Below, piece after piece: positions 9,402-18,989 of a DNA stretch of 64,000 nucleotides. The notes below the pieces were generated by a model. The model worked only from the letters and a program-made list of their open reading frames with translations, had not been told where the DNA came from and ran no database searches. The stretch comes from Roseateles sp. (GTDB taxonomy: Bacteria; Pseudomonadota; Gammaproteobacteria; Burkholderiales; Burkholderiaceae_C). The stretch is taken from contig NZ_JAFAGT010000021.1 in the NCBI RefSeq assembly GCF_019237615.1, positions 29,986 to 93,985 of the forward strand, written 5' to 3'. A program made the translations under genes and the position numbers. Position 1 is the stretch's first letter. Every line of letters begins with the position of its first letter.

Positions 9402-10423
9402 ACGGGCGCCGGCCGCCGTCGCTGCGAGACGACCTGCTGCTGGCCGCTGCGGCCGTCGGCGCCACGGCGGTGCTGTTCCTGCCCGGTGCCTGGCTCGTCG
9501 CGGAACGGGTCTCGCCCGAGCTGCTGCTGTTCTCGCTGCTGCAGCCGCTCAACTGGGCCGCCATCGTGCTGGCGCAGGTCGCCGCGCTGCGTCTTGCCGA
9601 CCGGCACCTCGCGCGGCCCGGCGTTCCCGGGCAGTTCTGCATCGCGGCCCCGGTCGGCATGGCCGTGGCCGCCGGGCTGTGCGCCTGGGTCGACCCGCCG
9701 GCGGTGCGGCTGGGCCTGCTCGGCGAGACCGGCAACACCCGGCTGCTGGGTGCCTGGACCGCGGCGCTGATCGCGGCCTTCATGGTCTGGTCGCGCGAGG
9801 CCTGGACGCGCCACGCGGCCTCCGTCGAACGGCTGCGGCGCGTGCAGCAAGCGCAGCTCTCGGCACGCCGCGAGGCGGTCGACGCCCAGCTGCGCGCGAT
9901 GCAGGCGCGCATCGATGCCCAGCAGTTCTTCAAGGCGCTGGACGCCATCGAGCGCCTCTACGGCAGCGACGCCGGGCGCGCGGACGCGCTGTTCGACGCC
10001 CTGGTGCTGTACCTGCGCGCGGCCGTGCCCAGCCTGGACGGCGGCGCGTCGACGCTGGGCCGCGAACTGGCACTGGCGGCGGCCTGCGTGCGCATGCACG
10101 CGCTGGCCACCGGCCGCGACGTCGCGCTGGAGATCGACGTCGCCGCGCCGCTGCGGTTGCTGGCCTTCCCGCCGGGCGTGCTGCTGCCGCTGCTCGGCGG
10201 CGCGCTGGCTGCGGGTCAGAACGCCGGCCCTCTCGCCGTCGTCGCCCGCCCGGCCGGCGCTCGCGCCCTGACGCTGACGCTGCGCGCGCCGCCTGGCCCC
10301 GACGAGGCGGGGCTGCGGCAGGCCGGCCGGGCCCTGGCGGCACTGTACGGCGCGGCGGCAACGCTGCGCCGGGAGGCCGGCCTCACCCTCGTCCATCTCG
10401 AGCTGCCGCATGGATCACGCTAA
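9398..10423 (+). CDS. LytS-like pseudokinase (catalytic residues lost)
   Basis: 341 residues with the same plan as the preceding kinase: four hydrophobic segments (~15-130), a coiled coil, then a His-kinase-like region. The phosphoacceptor box reads RIDAQQFFKAL where the active neighbour has QIEPHFLFNTL, so the His is Gln and the Asn is Lys. The N-box is LLGGALAAG without Asn, and no DDGVGF box exists. The helical frame (LVLYLRAAVPSLDGG, ELALAAACVRMH) still aligns with the neighbour, so it is a duplicated and degenerated copy. It probably forms a heterodimer with or modulates the active kinase. It overlaps the regulator gene by 14 bases. Confidence 0.8.
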   Translation: MNGRRPPSLRDDLLLAAAAVGATAVLFLPGAWLVAERVSPELLLFSLLQPLNWAAIVLAQVAALRLADRHLARPGVPGQFCIAAPVGMAVAAGLCAWVDPPAVRLGLLGETGNTRLLGAWTAALIAAFMVWSREAWTRHAASVERLRRVQQAQLSARREAVDAQLRAMQARIDAQQFFKALDAIERLYGSDAGRADALFDALVLYLRAAVPSLDGGASTLGRELALAAACVRMHALATGRDVALEIDVAAPLRLLAFPPGVLLPLLGGALAAGQNAGPLAVVARPAGARALTLTLRAPPGPDEAGLRQAGRALAALYGAAATLRREAGLTLVHLELPHGSR

Positions 10424-11174
10424 GCCCCCGACCGCCGTCATCGCCGAGGACGAGCCCCTGCTCGCCGACGAGTTGCGCCGCAGCCTCGCCGCCCTGTGGC
10501 CGCAGCTGCGGATCGCCGCGCAGGCATGCGACGGCGCGCAGGCGCTGCTGGCCATCGACGAGCACCGGCCGGACGTCGCCTTTCTCGACATCCGCATGCC
10601 GGTGCTGTCCGGGCTGGACGTCGCGCAGCGCGTCGCTGGCCGCTGCCACGTCGCCTTCCTCAGCGCCTACGACCAGCATGCGATCGCGGCCTTCGAGGCC
10701 GGCGGCGTCGACTACGTGCTCAAGCCGCTGTCGCCGGCGCGGCTGGCGGTGACGGTCGAGCGCCTGAAGTCCCGCATCACCGCCACGCCCGCGGCGCTGG
10801 AGCGGGCGCTGCAGCAGCTCGCCGCCCAGGCGCCCACGGGGCCGCGCGCCCACCTGCAGTGGATCAATGCCTCGCATGGCCGGGCGGTGCAGATCATCAC
10901 GGTCGACGAGGTGTTGTACTTCCGCGCCGACACCAAGTGCACGCTGGTCGTCACCGCGCAGGGCGAGGCGGTGATCCGCAAGACGCTCAAGGAGCTCGGC
11001 GACGAGCTCGACCCGACGAGCTTCTGGCAGGTGCACCGCTCGGCCATCGTCAACGTGCATGCCATCGACCATGTGCGCCGCGACGGGCGCGGCAACATGC
11101 AGCTGCGCCTGAAGGGACGCGCCGAGACGCTGCCGGTCTCGACGCAGTACCAATCGCTGTTCCGGCAGATGTAG
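10410..11174 (+). CDS. LytTR-family response regulator
   Basis: 254 residues. The receiver domain (~9-125) has the acidic pair in AEDEPL, phosphoacceptor Asp60 in FLDIRMP, a switch Ser in FLSAYD and Lys in YVLKPL. A linker leads to a C-terminal LytTR DNA-binding domain (~145-254) with the conserved FRADTKCTLV and FWQVHRSAIVNV segments. It is the cytoplasmic output of the cassette, receiving phosphate from the LytS-type kinase. LytTR domains bind pairs of ~9-bp direct repeats; likely targets are its own operon and the cupin-like gene 11 bases downstream. Confidence 0.93.
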   Translation: MDHAKPPTAVIAEDEPLLADELRRSLAALWPQLRIAAQACDGAQALLAIDEHRPDVAFLDIRMPVLSGLDVAQRVAGRCHVAFLSAYDQHAIAAFEAGGVDYVLKPLSPARLAVTVERLKSRITATPAALERALQQLAAQAPTGPRAHLQWINASHGRAVQIITVDEVLYFRADTKCTLVVTAQGEAVIRKTLKELGDELDPTSFWQVHRSAIVNVHAIDHVRRDGRGNMQLRLKGRAETLPVSTQYQSLFRQM

Positions 11175-11185
11175 GAAAGAACGCC

Positions 11186-11593
11186 ATGAAGCCATCCCAC
11201 GGCCCCCTCGGCCGCCGCCATGCGCTGGCACTGCTGTCGGCCCTAGGCGTGCCGGCCGGCGCGCTCGCGCAGGACCCGGTGCGCGCCGACCCACGCGGCT
11301 ATGCCGTGCTGTTCGAGAACAAGCGCCTGCGCGTGCTGCTGTTCACGAGCCGGCCCGGCCTGGGCATCTGCGGCCAGGGCGTGCACTCGCATCCGGCCCA
11401 TCTGAACATCGCGCTGACGCCGATCAAGGCGCGCATCCGCCTGCCTGACGGCAAGACCCTCGTGGCCGAGAACAAGGCGGGAGACGTGTTCTGGGAAGAG
11501 GCGGTCAGGCACTCTGTCGAGAACCTCGGTGGCGCCGACGCCAGGGCCTACATGATCGAGCTGAAGGACACGCAGCCCAGCCGCAAGGCCTAG
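11186..11593 (+). CDS. Exported small cupin-like protein
   Basis: 135 residues. The N-terminus carries paired arginines followed by a hydrophobic run ending AGALAQ, consistent with a Sec or Tat signal peptide cleaved near residue 29. The mature ~105 residues form a small beta-barrel with cupin-like features: GVHSHPAHLN provides two or three candidate metal-binding His, then IRLPDGKT, and a late His in EEAVRHSVENLG. It begins 11 bases after the response regulator stop and completes the cassette. A role in binding a small ligand or metal outside the cytoplasm is inferred; no enzyme activity can be assigned. Confidence 0.65.
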   Translation: MKPSHGPLGRRHALALLSALGVPAGALAQDPVRADPRGYAVLFENKRLRVLLFTSRPGLGICGQGVHSHPAHLNIALTPIKARIRLPDGKTLVAENKAGDVFWEEAVRHSVENLGGADARAYMIELKDTQPSRKA

Positions 11594-11606
11594 CTGGCAA
11601 CAGACC

Positions 11607-14600
11607 CTAAGGCGCGCTGGCGGCCTTGGCGGCCGGGCCCTCGACCTTCTCCACCTTGGGATCGTTCCAGGTGCCGGTGATGAGGAACTCGCGCGTGTTG
11701 GCCGCGGCCACCGGTCGGCTGAGGATGAGCTGGGCCAGGAAGGCGCCCAATGCGACGGCCGGATTGATGGCCGCATAGGCCAGCGACGCCCCGCCGGCCG
11801 ACACCTCGGGCACGACGACGACGCGCAGCTTCTGCGTCTCGGCCGCGAGGTCGGTGCTGCCATCGACCAGCACGGCCGCCTGCAGGCCGCGGATGCGGAT
11901 GTTGTCGCTGCGGGCCACACCGGCGGCGATCTTCACGTCGCCGGTCACGCCGTCGAAGGTGAAGCCCTCGGCAAAGACGTCGCGGAAGTCCAGCAGCAGC
12001 CGGCGCGGCAGCGACTGCAGGCTGAGCACCCCCAGCAGCCGGCCGACGCCGGGTTCGGCCTTCAGGAAGGTGCCGGTGTCGAGCTGGATGTTGAGCGCAC
12101 CGGCCATGCTGGCGTAATGGGGCGCCAGCGGCGAGCCGTCCCAGCCGACCTGGCCGGCCATATGGCCCTTGCCGCCGCGCAGCACCTGGCCCTGGCCCAG
12201 GCGCTCCAGCAGCTTGCCGCCGTCGGCGATGTCGAGCTTCCAGTCGAGCTGGGTGCGGCGCCGGGCGGCGCTCTCGCCGCCCGTCACCGCGGCCCACAGG
12301 CCGCTGGCGTGCAGCGTCGCCTCGGGCGACTGGATCTGCAGCTTCTCCAGCTTCCAGTCGCGCGCGGCGGCCGGCGCCTGGGCCAGCACCTCGAGGCGGC
12401 CCATGTGCTTGCCGCGCAGCTCGAAATCGTCGACCTCGATGTCCAGCGACGGCAGCGGGCCGCCGGCCGCGTCGGCCTTGCCCGGGTCTATGAGTTCACT
12501 GACCGAGTCGGCCTCCTGGCGCGGCAGTGACAGCCGCGCCAGCCGCGCCTGTACGGCGTCGATCTGGCTGCCCCGCACGCCCTTCAGCTCGATGCGACCG
12601 GCGATCTGCTCGGCATCGACGTTGATGCGCCAGTTGGCACCGTCGCGCGCGACCTGCGCGGCCACCCGGCCCAGCTGACGGCCGCCGACCTTGAGCGCCT
12701 GGCTGCGCAGCGCGATCTGGCTGGGCAGCAGGCCCGCATCGTCGCCGGCGCCGCCATGGCCGCCGGCCAGCGCACCCAGGCGCTGCTGCCAGGCGTCCAG
12801 ATCCAGCGCCGCAACATTGACCTGCAGAAGCACGCCGCTGGCCGGCAGCGCGGGCAGTTTGTCCTGCACGGCCAGCGCGCCGCGCAGCACCTGCGAACTC
12901 GCCGCCGACACGTCTCGTTGCAGTTGGGCCTGCAGCAGCGGCGCCGCGCCGGCGCCGACCTCGATGCGGATCTCGTCACGGCCCGCGGCGGTGGGCGTCA
13001 TCAGCAGGCGCAACGGCAGCTGGGCCTCGGCCTCCTTGCGCGCCGGTGCCGGCAGGTCCAGCGCCAGGCCCTGCAAGCTGCTGGTGACGCTGAGCTCGCT
13101 CTGCCCGCCCGCAGGAATCGCGAGCTGGAAGCGATAGGCCGCCTGGCCGCTGGCAGCCTGGGCCAGGCGGGCCACGGCACCCAGCTCCGTGGCATGGCGC
13201 AGGCCGTCGGCGGTGGCCTGGCCCTGCACGGCAAAGCGCAGGCCGCCGTCGCGCTGCGTGCCCCCCTCGATGCCGGCGTCGCCGCCCAGCAGGCGGGCCG
13301 TCACGCCGGCCAGCTGCAGGCCGCGGCGGTCGAAGTCGATGCGGCCGCGCACGCCGGCCAGCGCCGGCAGCTCGGGGCGCAGCTTGAGGTCGACGCCGCC
13401 CAGCTGCAACTGGCCCTTCAGCATCGTCTGGTTGGTGTCGTCCAGCGGAATGCCTATGCCCAGCTTGAGGCCGACCTGGCCCTGGGCCGTGGTCGCGCTC
13501 AGCGCGTGGCCCAGCCATTCGTCCAGCGGCGAGCCGCGCACGAAGCGCAGCAGGTCGGCGCCGGCACCCTTGCCCGCGCCATCCAGCTGCAGCACGCGGC
13601 CATGGTGCAGATCCTGGATGCCGCCGTTGACGCCGCTCAGCTCGTAGTCCAGCACCTTGGCGCGGCCGCCCTTGATGAACATGCCGGCACGCTCGAAGAC
13701 GAGTTCGGCGTCGACGTTCTCCATCGCCGGCCAGTTGGTGCCGACGTCGCTGGGCGGCACATAGGCCAGCGTGACGCCCTGGGCCTGGGTGGCTACGCGG
13801 AAGACCCCGCTGGATCTGGGGGCGTCGAAGGGGAAGTCCGCCAGCTCGCCCTTGAGCCTGACGCTGACGTTGCGCGCCTCGCCAGCCAGCAGCGCGCGCT
13901 GTAAATAGCTGCGCGTGGCCGGCAGGCTCTGCGGGATGTAGCGGGCCACGCGCGTGGCCTCCACACGCTGCACATGGCCGCTCAGGTCCAGGAAGCCCGG
14001 CGACGATGTGTCGTTCTTTGCCCCGGCTGGCCGCCGCCAGGCGAGGTCGAACTCGCCGCTCAGGTCGGGCGTCTGCAGCTGCAGGTCGCGCAGCCTCAGC
14101 TCGACGTCGCCGGCGCCCTTGCCGCCGGCCTTGGCGGGCGGCGGCAGCTGCCAGCTCATTTGCGTGGACAGCCGAGTGATGGGCAGGCGCGGGTCCTCGA
14201 ACAGTCCCGGCAGCTCGACCTCGCCGTCGCGCAGGGCCAGCCGGGCCGAGCCGCCGCGCTCGCTGGCCTCCAGCGCCAGGCTGGCACCCCGCAGGCCGGG
14301 GCGGCCGAGATGGTCGGGCTGTTCAGCCGGCTTGGCCGCCAGCGCCAGGCCGTCGAGCTGGGCCTTGACGCGGTAGCTGCGTGGCGCGTCCAGCGCACCC
14401 TGCCACTGGCCGGACAGGGCCGTCAGCACGCCGCGCGGCTCAAGCTCGGCCAGCAGCTGGTGGGCGCGCTCGCCCAGCGGCAGTCGCTGGGCGATCTGGG
14501 CCATCAGCGCGAAGTCCAGGCGCTGGGCATTGACCTCGCCGCCCAGCACTTCGTCGCCCGGACCCAGCTGCAGCGCGACGCCCCAGTCCGAGCGCGGCCA

Positions 14601-15671
14601 GACCACGCCGTCGCCGCTGACAAAGCCGAGCTGACGGGCCTGCAGGCTCAGGCGATCGCTGGCACGGGCCAGGTCCAGCCTGCCCTCGATATGATCCAGG
14701 TTCAGCTCGGGGGCGGACTCCAGCAGCTTCAGCCGCACCGAGCGCAGCGCCAGGTCCAGCGTTGCCGCGACCGGCTGGCCGTCCTTGATCTGGCCCCAGG
14801 CGCGCACCGCGCCGTCGCCCTCGCTGAGCTGGAAGGGCAGGTTCACATGGCGGCGCAGCTGGCTGAGGTCGGCACGTGGCAGCTCGGCGTAGAGCTGGCC
14901 GCTCCAATGCTGGAGCTCGGACGGCCGCTTCAGCACGTTCTGCGTGAACTGGCCACGCAGCGTGAAGCGCCGGCCCCAGTCGGCGGGCGGCGTCGCGTCC
15001 AGGCGCAACTGATGGCGGCGCAGGCCGTTGCGCATGATGAAGTTCAGCTCGGACAGCTCCAGCGCCGGTGCGCCGGCGCGCCGCTCGTCGATCCAGCGCA
15101 CGCGGCCGCGCACGATGGCCAGTTCGGGCTGGCTGAACAGCCAGTCCAGCCCGGCCTCGGTGGCCGAGGCGTCGCTGCGCTCGGCGTCCAGCAGGCCTAG
15201 GCCGGCAACGAAGATGCGGCCCTGCGCATCGCGGCGTATGACCAGCTCGGGCGCGTCGACCAGCAGCTGCGAGAAGCGCGGCTCCAGTACCACCAGCGAC
15301 TGCACCGACAGCACGGCCGCGATGCGCGGCAGACGCAGGGCCGGCCGGCCGGCGGCGTCCAGCACCTGCACGTCGCCCAGTTCCATGCGCGGCATCCAGC
15401 CGCCGGACTCGACCGTGATGCGGCCTATGCGCAGCTCTACCCCCAGCGCCTTTGAGGCTTCCTTTTCCAGCCAGGGGCGCCAGTCATTGGCGTGCGGGAG
15501 AATGGCCCAGTGCAACACGGACCAAGCCACCACCACCAGCACCCCGGCCAGGGCCAGGACCAGCAGCAGCCCACGCAGGGCTTTCCCGCACAGGCTCAAG
15601 GGCCGGCGCGCAGCACGATTGCAGTGGTGGAGGACGGCCGAAAAGAAGTCAAACACGTTGTCTGGGGGCAC
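11607..15671 (-). CDS. yhdP: YhdP-family AsmA-like envelope protein
   Basis: 1354 residues, beginning with a GTG codon. One N-terminal transmembrane helix (~35-57, LLLVLALAGVLVVVAWSV) anchors a very long periplasmic beta-rich region of AsmA/DUF3971 type. The C-terminal block contains MAGALNIQLDTGTF and later AYAAINPAVALGAF, typical of the TIGR02099 group. Related large AsmA-like proteins (YhdP, TamB, YdbH) are bridge-like carriers moving phospholipid from inner to outer membrane; this role is taken from the family. Only 37 bases separate it from the divergent glnE gene, so both promoters share that space. Confidence 0.88.
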   Translation of the reverse strand: MPPDNVFDFFSAVLHHCNRAARRPLSLCGKALRGLLLVLALAGVLVVVAWSVLHWAILPHANDWRPWLEKEASKALGVELRIGRITVESGGWMPRMELGDVQVLDAAGRPALRLPRIAAVLSVQSLVVLEPRFSQLLVDAPELVIRRDAQGRIFVAGLGLLDAERSDASATEAGLDWLFSQPELAIVRGRVRWIDERRAGAPALELSELNFIMRNGLRRHQLRLDATPPADWGRRFTLRGQFTQNVLKRPSELQHWSGQLYAELPRADLSQLRRHVNLPFQLSEGDGAVRAWGQIKDGQPVAATLDLALRSVRLKLLESAPELNLDHIEGRLDLARASDRLSLQARQLGFVSGDGVVWPRSDWGVALQLGPGDEVLGGEVNAQRLDFALMAQIAQRLPLGERAHQLLAELEPRGVLTALSGQWQGALDAPRSYRVKAQLDGLALAAKPAEQPDHLGRPGLRGASLALEASERGGSARLALRDGEVELPGLFEDPRLPITRLSTQMSWQLPPPAKAGGKGAGDVELRLRDLQLQTPDLSGEFDLAWRRPAGAKNDTSSPGFLDLSGHVQRVEATRVARYIPQSLPATRSYLQRALLAGEARNVSVRLKGELADFPFDAPRSSGVFRVATQAQGVTLAYVPPSDVGTNWPAMENVDAELVFERAGMFIKGGRAKVLDYELSGVNGGIQDLHHGRVLQLDGAGKGAGADLLRFVRGSPLDEWLGHALSATTAQGQVGLKLGIGIPLDDTNQTMLKGQLQLGGVDLKLRPELPALAGVRGRIDFDRRGLQLAGVTARLLGGDAGIEGGTQRDGGLRFAVQGQATADGLRHATELGAVARLAQAASGQAAYRFQLAIPAGGQSELSVTSSLQGLALDLPAPARKEAEAQLPLRLLMTPTAAGRDEIRIEVGAGAAPLLQAQLQRDVSAASSQVLRGALAVQDKLPALPASGVLLQVNVAALDLDAWQQRLGALAGGHGGAGDDAGLLPSQIALRSQALKVGGRQLGRVAAQVARDGANWRINVDAEQIAGRIELKGVRGSQIDAVQARLARLSLPRQEADSVSELIDPGKADAAGGPLPSLDIEVDDFELRGKHMGRLEVLAQAPAAARDWKLEKLQIQSPEATLHASGLWAAVTGGESAARRRTQLDWKLDIADGGKLLERLGQGQVLRGGKGHMAGQVGWDGSPLAPHYASMAGALNIQLDTGTFLKAEPGVGRLLGVLSLQSLPRRLLLDFRDVFAEGFTFDGVTGDVKIAAGVARSDNIRIRGLQAAVLVDGSTDLAAETQKLRVVVVPEVSAGGASLAYAAINPAVALGAFLAQLILSRPVAAANTREFLITGTWNDPKVEKVEGPAAKAASAP

Positions 15672-15708
15672 GTGAAGAACCGGCCGGCAGGCAATCTAGC
15701 ACAGGGTC

Positions 15709-18429
15709 ATGAGCGCACTGTTTCCCGTTTTTGCTGAGCACAGCCGCTACGTCCAGCGCGTGCGCCGCCGCTATGCGGCGGAACTGGCGTTGCTGCCCCC
15801 CGGCCTGCCCGACCGGGCCGTCATCTCGGCGCTGATCGAGACCATGCTCGCGCAGCGGCCTCTGGCCGCTGCGCTGCGCGTGGCCCGTCACCTGGTGCTT
15901 GAGCGTCTGGCGGTCCTGGACATCGAACAGGGCGCCAGCGTGGCCGATGTCACGCTGGCCATGACCCACCTGGCCGAGGTCACGCTGGACCGCGCGCTGG
16001 CCGCTGCGCGCACCGAACTGGACGAGATCCACGGGCCGCCGCGCAACGCCGACGGCGGCGACATCGCCTTCTGGGTACTGGGCATGGGCAAGCTGGGCGC
16101 GCGCGAGCTGAACGTGTCGTCGGACATCGACCTCATCTACGTCTACGAGGACGAGGGCGCCACGCAGGGACCGCGGCCCACTTCGGCCCATGAGTACTTC
16201 TCGGCCGTCGCCAAGCGCCTCTACGCGCTGATCGGCGACGTGACCGACGACGGCCAGGTCTTCCGCGTCGACCTGGCGCTGCGCCCCAACGGCAAGAGCG
16301 GCCCACCGGTCGTCAGCCTGGGCATGCTGGAGGAGTATTTCTTCGTGCAGGGCCGCGAATGGGAGCGCTTCGCCTGGCTGAAGAGCCGCGTCGTCGCGCC
16401 GCTCAGCGGCCCCGGCGCGCCGGGTGACGCACGCACGCTGGCTCTGCGCAACCTCGTCACGCCCTTCGTCTACCGCCGCTATCTGGACTACGGAGTCTTC
16501 GAGGGCTTGCGCCAGCTGCACGGCAAGATCCGCAGCGAGGCCAAGGCCCGCGCGGCAGGCCGGCCCGAGCGCGCCAACGACGTCAAGCTATCGCGCGGGG
16601 GCATACGCGAGATCGAGTTCATCGTGCAACTGCTGCAGGTGGTGCGCGGCGGCCAGTTCCCCGAGATCCGCACCCGCTCCACCGTCAAGGCGCTGACCCA
16701 GCTGGCCGCCGGCGGGCTGATGAAGGCGGAGACCGCGCAGAAGCTCCGCGAGGCCTACGTCTTCCTGCGCCGTGTCGAGCACCGCATCCAGTTCCTGGAC
16801 GACCAGCAGACGCATTGCCTGCCGCAGGGCGATGCCGACCTGGCCTGGATCGCCGCATCCCTGGGCCTGAAATGTTCGAGGGATGCCTGCGAGCTGTTCG
16901 AGCAGCTGGGCGAGGTGCGCGAGCTGGTCGCGACCGAATTCGACGCGCTGCTGCACGAGGGCGGCAAACCCCCGGGCGCTTGCAGGAACGGCCAGTGCAG
17001 TGGCCCCAAGCCGGCCGTGGACGGCGAGGACTTTCTGCAAGGCCTGCCCGCGCCGCTGGCCGCGGCCGTGCGCGCGCTGGCCGACACGCCACGCGTGCAA
17101 GGCCTGCGCGAGGAGTCGCGCCAGCGCCTGGCCAAGCTCTTCCACCGCGCCGCCCAGGCCGTGACGGCCGAGGAATGCTCGCTGGACGCGGCGCTGCGCT
17201 TCGTCGATTGGGTGGGCCCGCTGCTGCGCCGCGAGAGCTATCTCGCCCTGCTCGTCGAACGCCCCGCCGTGCAGCAGCGCCTGCTGCGCCTCCTGGGCCT
17301 GGCGCGCTGGCCCATGCGCTATCTGATGCAGCACCCGGGCGTCATCGACGAGCTGGCCGACCCGCTGCTCTTGACTGCCCGCTTTGACCGCCAGGCCTTC
17401 ATCGACGACCTGCTGGACCGCGAGCAGGGCTGGGCACGCAGCGGCGAGGCCGACGAGGAGGCCCTGCTGGACACACTTCGCCGCGCCCACCATGCCGAGG
17501 TTTTCCGCACGCTGGTGCGCGATGTCGAGGGTCGCATCACCGTCGAGCAGGTGGCCGACGACCTGTCCTCGCTGGCCGACGCGGTGCTGCAGATCGCCAT
17601 CCAATGGGCCTGGGCCCGCTTCGGCAAGGCCCATCGCGAAGAGCCCCGCCTTGCCGTCATCGCCTACGGCAAGCTGGGCGGCAAGGAGCTGGGCTATGGC
17701 GGCGACCTGGACGTGGTGTTCGTCTTCGACGATGCGGACGAGAACGCCAGCGAGATCTACGGCGCCTTTGTGCGCCGCCTCATCACCTGGCTGACGCTGC
17801 GCACGGCGGCCGGCGAGCTGTTCGACATCGACACGGCGCTGCGGCCCAACGGCAACTCCGGGCTGCTGGTCACGTCGCTGGCCCACTTCGAGGCCTACCA
17901 GACCGGCCGCGGCAGCAACACCGCCTGGACCTGGGAGCACCAGGCCATCACGCGGGCGCGCTTCTGCGCCGGCAATGCCGAGCTGGCCGCGCGCTGCGAG
18001 AGCGTGCGCCGCCAGGTGCTGACGGCGCCGCGCGACGCCCAGGCGCTCAAGCGCGAGGTGCAAGCCATGCGCGAGAAGGTGCGCGCGGCACGCCCGGTCA
18101 GGGACGATCTGTTCGACGTCAAGCACAGCGAGGGCGGCATGATGGACGCCGAGTTCGCGCTGCAGACGCTGGTGCTGACGCAGGCGGCCGTCCACCCCGG
18201 GCTGCTGGACAACCTCGGCAACATCGCGCTGCTGCAGCGCTGCGAGGCCGTGGGCCTGCTGCCGGCCGGCGTAGGCGTAGGGGCCGCGAATGCCTACCGC
18301 GAGCTGCGCCGCGTGCAGCACAAGGCGCGGCTGGACGAGCAGTCCACCGCGCTGGATGCCGCGGCCGCCGTGCCGCTGGCTGTGCACCGCGACGCCGTGC
18401 GGGCGCTATGGCGAGCCGTGTTTGGCTGA
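15709..18429 (+). CDS. glnE: Glutamine synthetase adenylyl-/deadenylyltransferase
   Basis: 906 residues, close to the usual ~940. Two nucleotidyltransferase halves are visible. The N-terminal deadenylylase half has GMGKLGARELNVSSDIDLI (~125-145), and the C-terminal adenylylase half has AYGKLGGKELGYGGDLDVV (~650-670). Each has the G-S/G-D-x-D metal motif. The enzyme attaches or removes AMP on glutamine synthetase in response to glutamine and PII, tuning nitrogen assimilation. The 3' end overlaps the rhombosortase gene by 22 bases in another frame. Confidence 0.96.
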   Translation: MSALFPVFAEHSRYVQRVRRRYAAELALLPPGLPDRAVISALIETMLAQRPLAAALRVARHLVLERLAVLDIEQGASVADVTLAMTHLAEVTLDRALAAARTELDEIHGPPRNADGGDIAFWVLGMGKLGARELNVSSDIDLIYVYEDEGATQGPRPTSAHEYFSAVAKRLYALIGDVTDDGQVFRVDLALRPNGKSGPPVVSLGMLEEYFFVQGREWERFAWLKSRVVAPLSGPGAPGDARTLALRNLVTPFVYRRYLDYGVFEGLRQLHGKIRSEAKARAAGRPERANDVKLSRGGIREIEFIVQLLQVVRGGQFPEIRTRSTVKALTQLAAGGLMKAETAQKLREAYVFLRRVEHRIQFLDDQQTHCLPQGDADLAWIAASLGLKCSRDACELFEQLGEVRELVATEFDALLHEGGKPPGACRNGQCSGPKPAVDGEDFLQGLPAPLAAAVRALADTPRVQGLREESRQRLAKLFHRAAQAVTAEECSLDAALRFVDWVGPLLRRESYLALLVERPAVQQRLLRLLGLARWPMRYLMQHPGVIDELADPLLLTARFDRQAFIDDLLDREQGWARSGEADEEALLDTLRRAHHAEVFRTLVRDVEGRITVEQVADDLSSLADAVLQIAIQWAWARFGKAHREEPRLAVIAYGKLGGKELGYGGDLDVVFVFDDADENASEIYGAFVRRLITWLTLRTAAGELFDIDTALRPNGNSGLLVTSLAHFEAYQTGRGSNTAWTWEHQAITRARFCAGNAELAARCESVRRQVLTAPRDAQALKREVQAMREKVRAARPVRDDLFDVKHSEGGMMDAEFALQTLVLTQAAVHPGLLDNLGNIALLQRCEAVGLLPAGVGVGAANAYRELRRVQHKARLDEQSTALDAAAAVPLAVHRDAVRALWRAVFG

Positions 18430-18971
18430 CGCTGTGCGCGGCGCTGGCCACGCTGTCGCTGCTGGCCTGGCCGCTGCCGCGCGACGCGCTGGACTGGCAG
18501 CCGGCGCTGGCCGCGGCGCAACCCTGGCGGGCAGTCAGCGCCGCCTTCGTCCACTGGACGCCGCTGCACCTTGCGGCCAACCTCGCCGGCTGCGCGGTGC
18601 TGGCGCTGCTGGGCTGGCGCGCCGCGCTGGGCCCGCGCGAGGCCCTGGCCGGGCTGCTGGCGCTGCCGCTGACGCAGCTGGGCCTGCTGCTGCGCCCGGA
18701 GCTGGCGCGCTACGCCGGCCTCTCCGGCGAGCTGCATGCGCTGGCCGCCATCGCGGCGCTGGCGCTGCTGGCGCGGCCGGGGAGGGAGCGGCGAGTCGGT
18801 GCCGGCATCGCGCTCGGCCTGGTCGCCAAGCTGGCGCTGGAGGCGCCGCTGGGCCCGCCGCTGCGCGCCACGCCCGGGTTCGACTTCCCCGTCGCGCCGC
18901 TGGCCCATCTCACGGGTGCGCTGGCCGGCGCCCTCGCCTGGGGCCTGACAATGCGCCGCTCCGACAGATAG
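18408..18971 (+). CDS. rrtA: Rhombosortase (rhomboid-type intramembrane protease)
   Basis: 187 residues with about six hydrophobic segments. The rhomboid core is present: WTPLHLAANLAGC (His-x4-Asn region, ~48-58), the serine motif YAGLSGELHAL (Ser near 107), and a His in PLAHLTGALAG near the end. The short length and HLxxN/GLSG pattern fit the rhombosortase family, which processes secreted proteins with a GlyGly-CTERM tail. No gene in this window encodes such a tail, so its substrates lie elsewhere. The start is inside the last codons of glnE (22-base overlap), suggesting coupling by genome packing rather than by function. Confidence 0.78.
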   Translation: MASRVWLTLCAALATLSLLAWPLPRDALDWQPALAAAQPWRAVSAAFVHWTPLHLAANLAGCAVLALLGWRAALGPREALAGLLALPLTQLGLLLRPELARYAGLSGELHALAAIAALALLARPGRERRVGAGIALGLVAKLALEAPLGPPLRATPGFDFPVAPLAHLTGALAGALAWGLTMRRSDR

Positions 18972-18989
18972 AGATAGCGAGGAGCCCGC

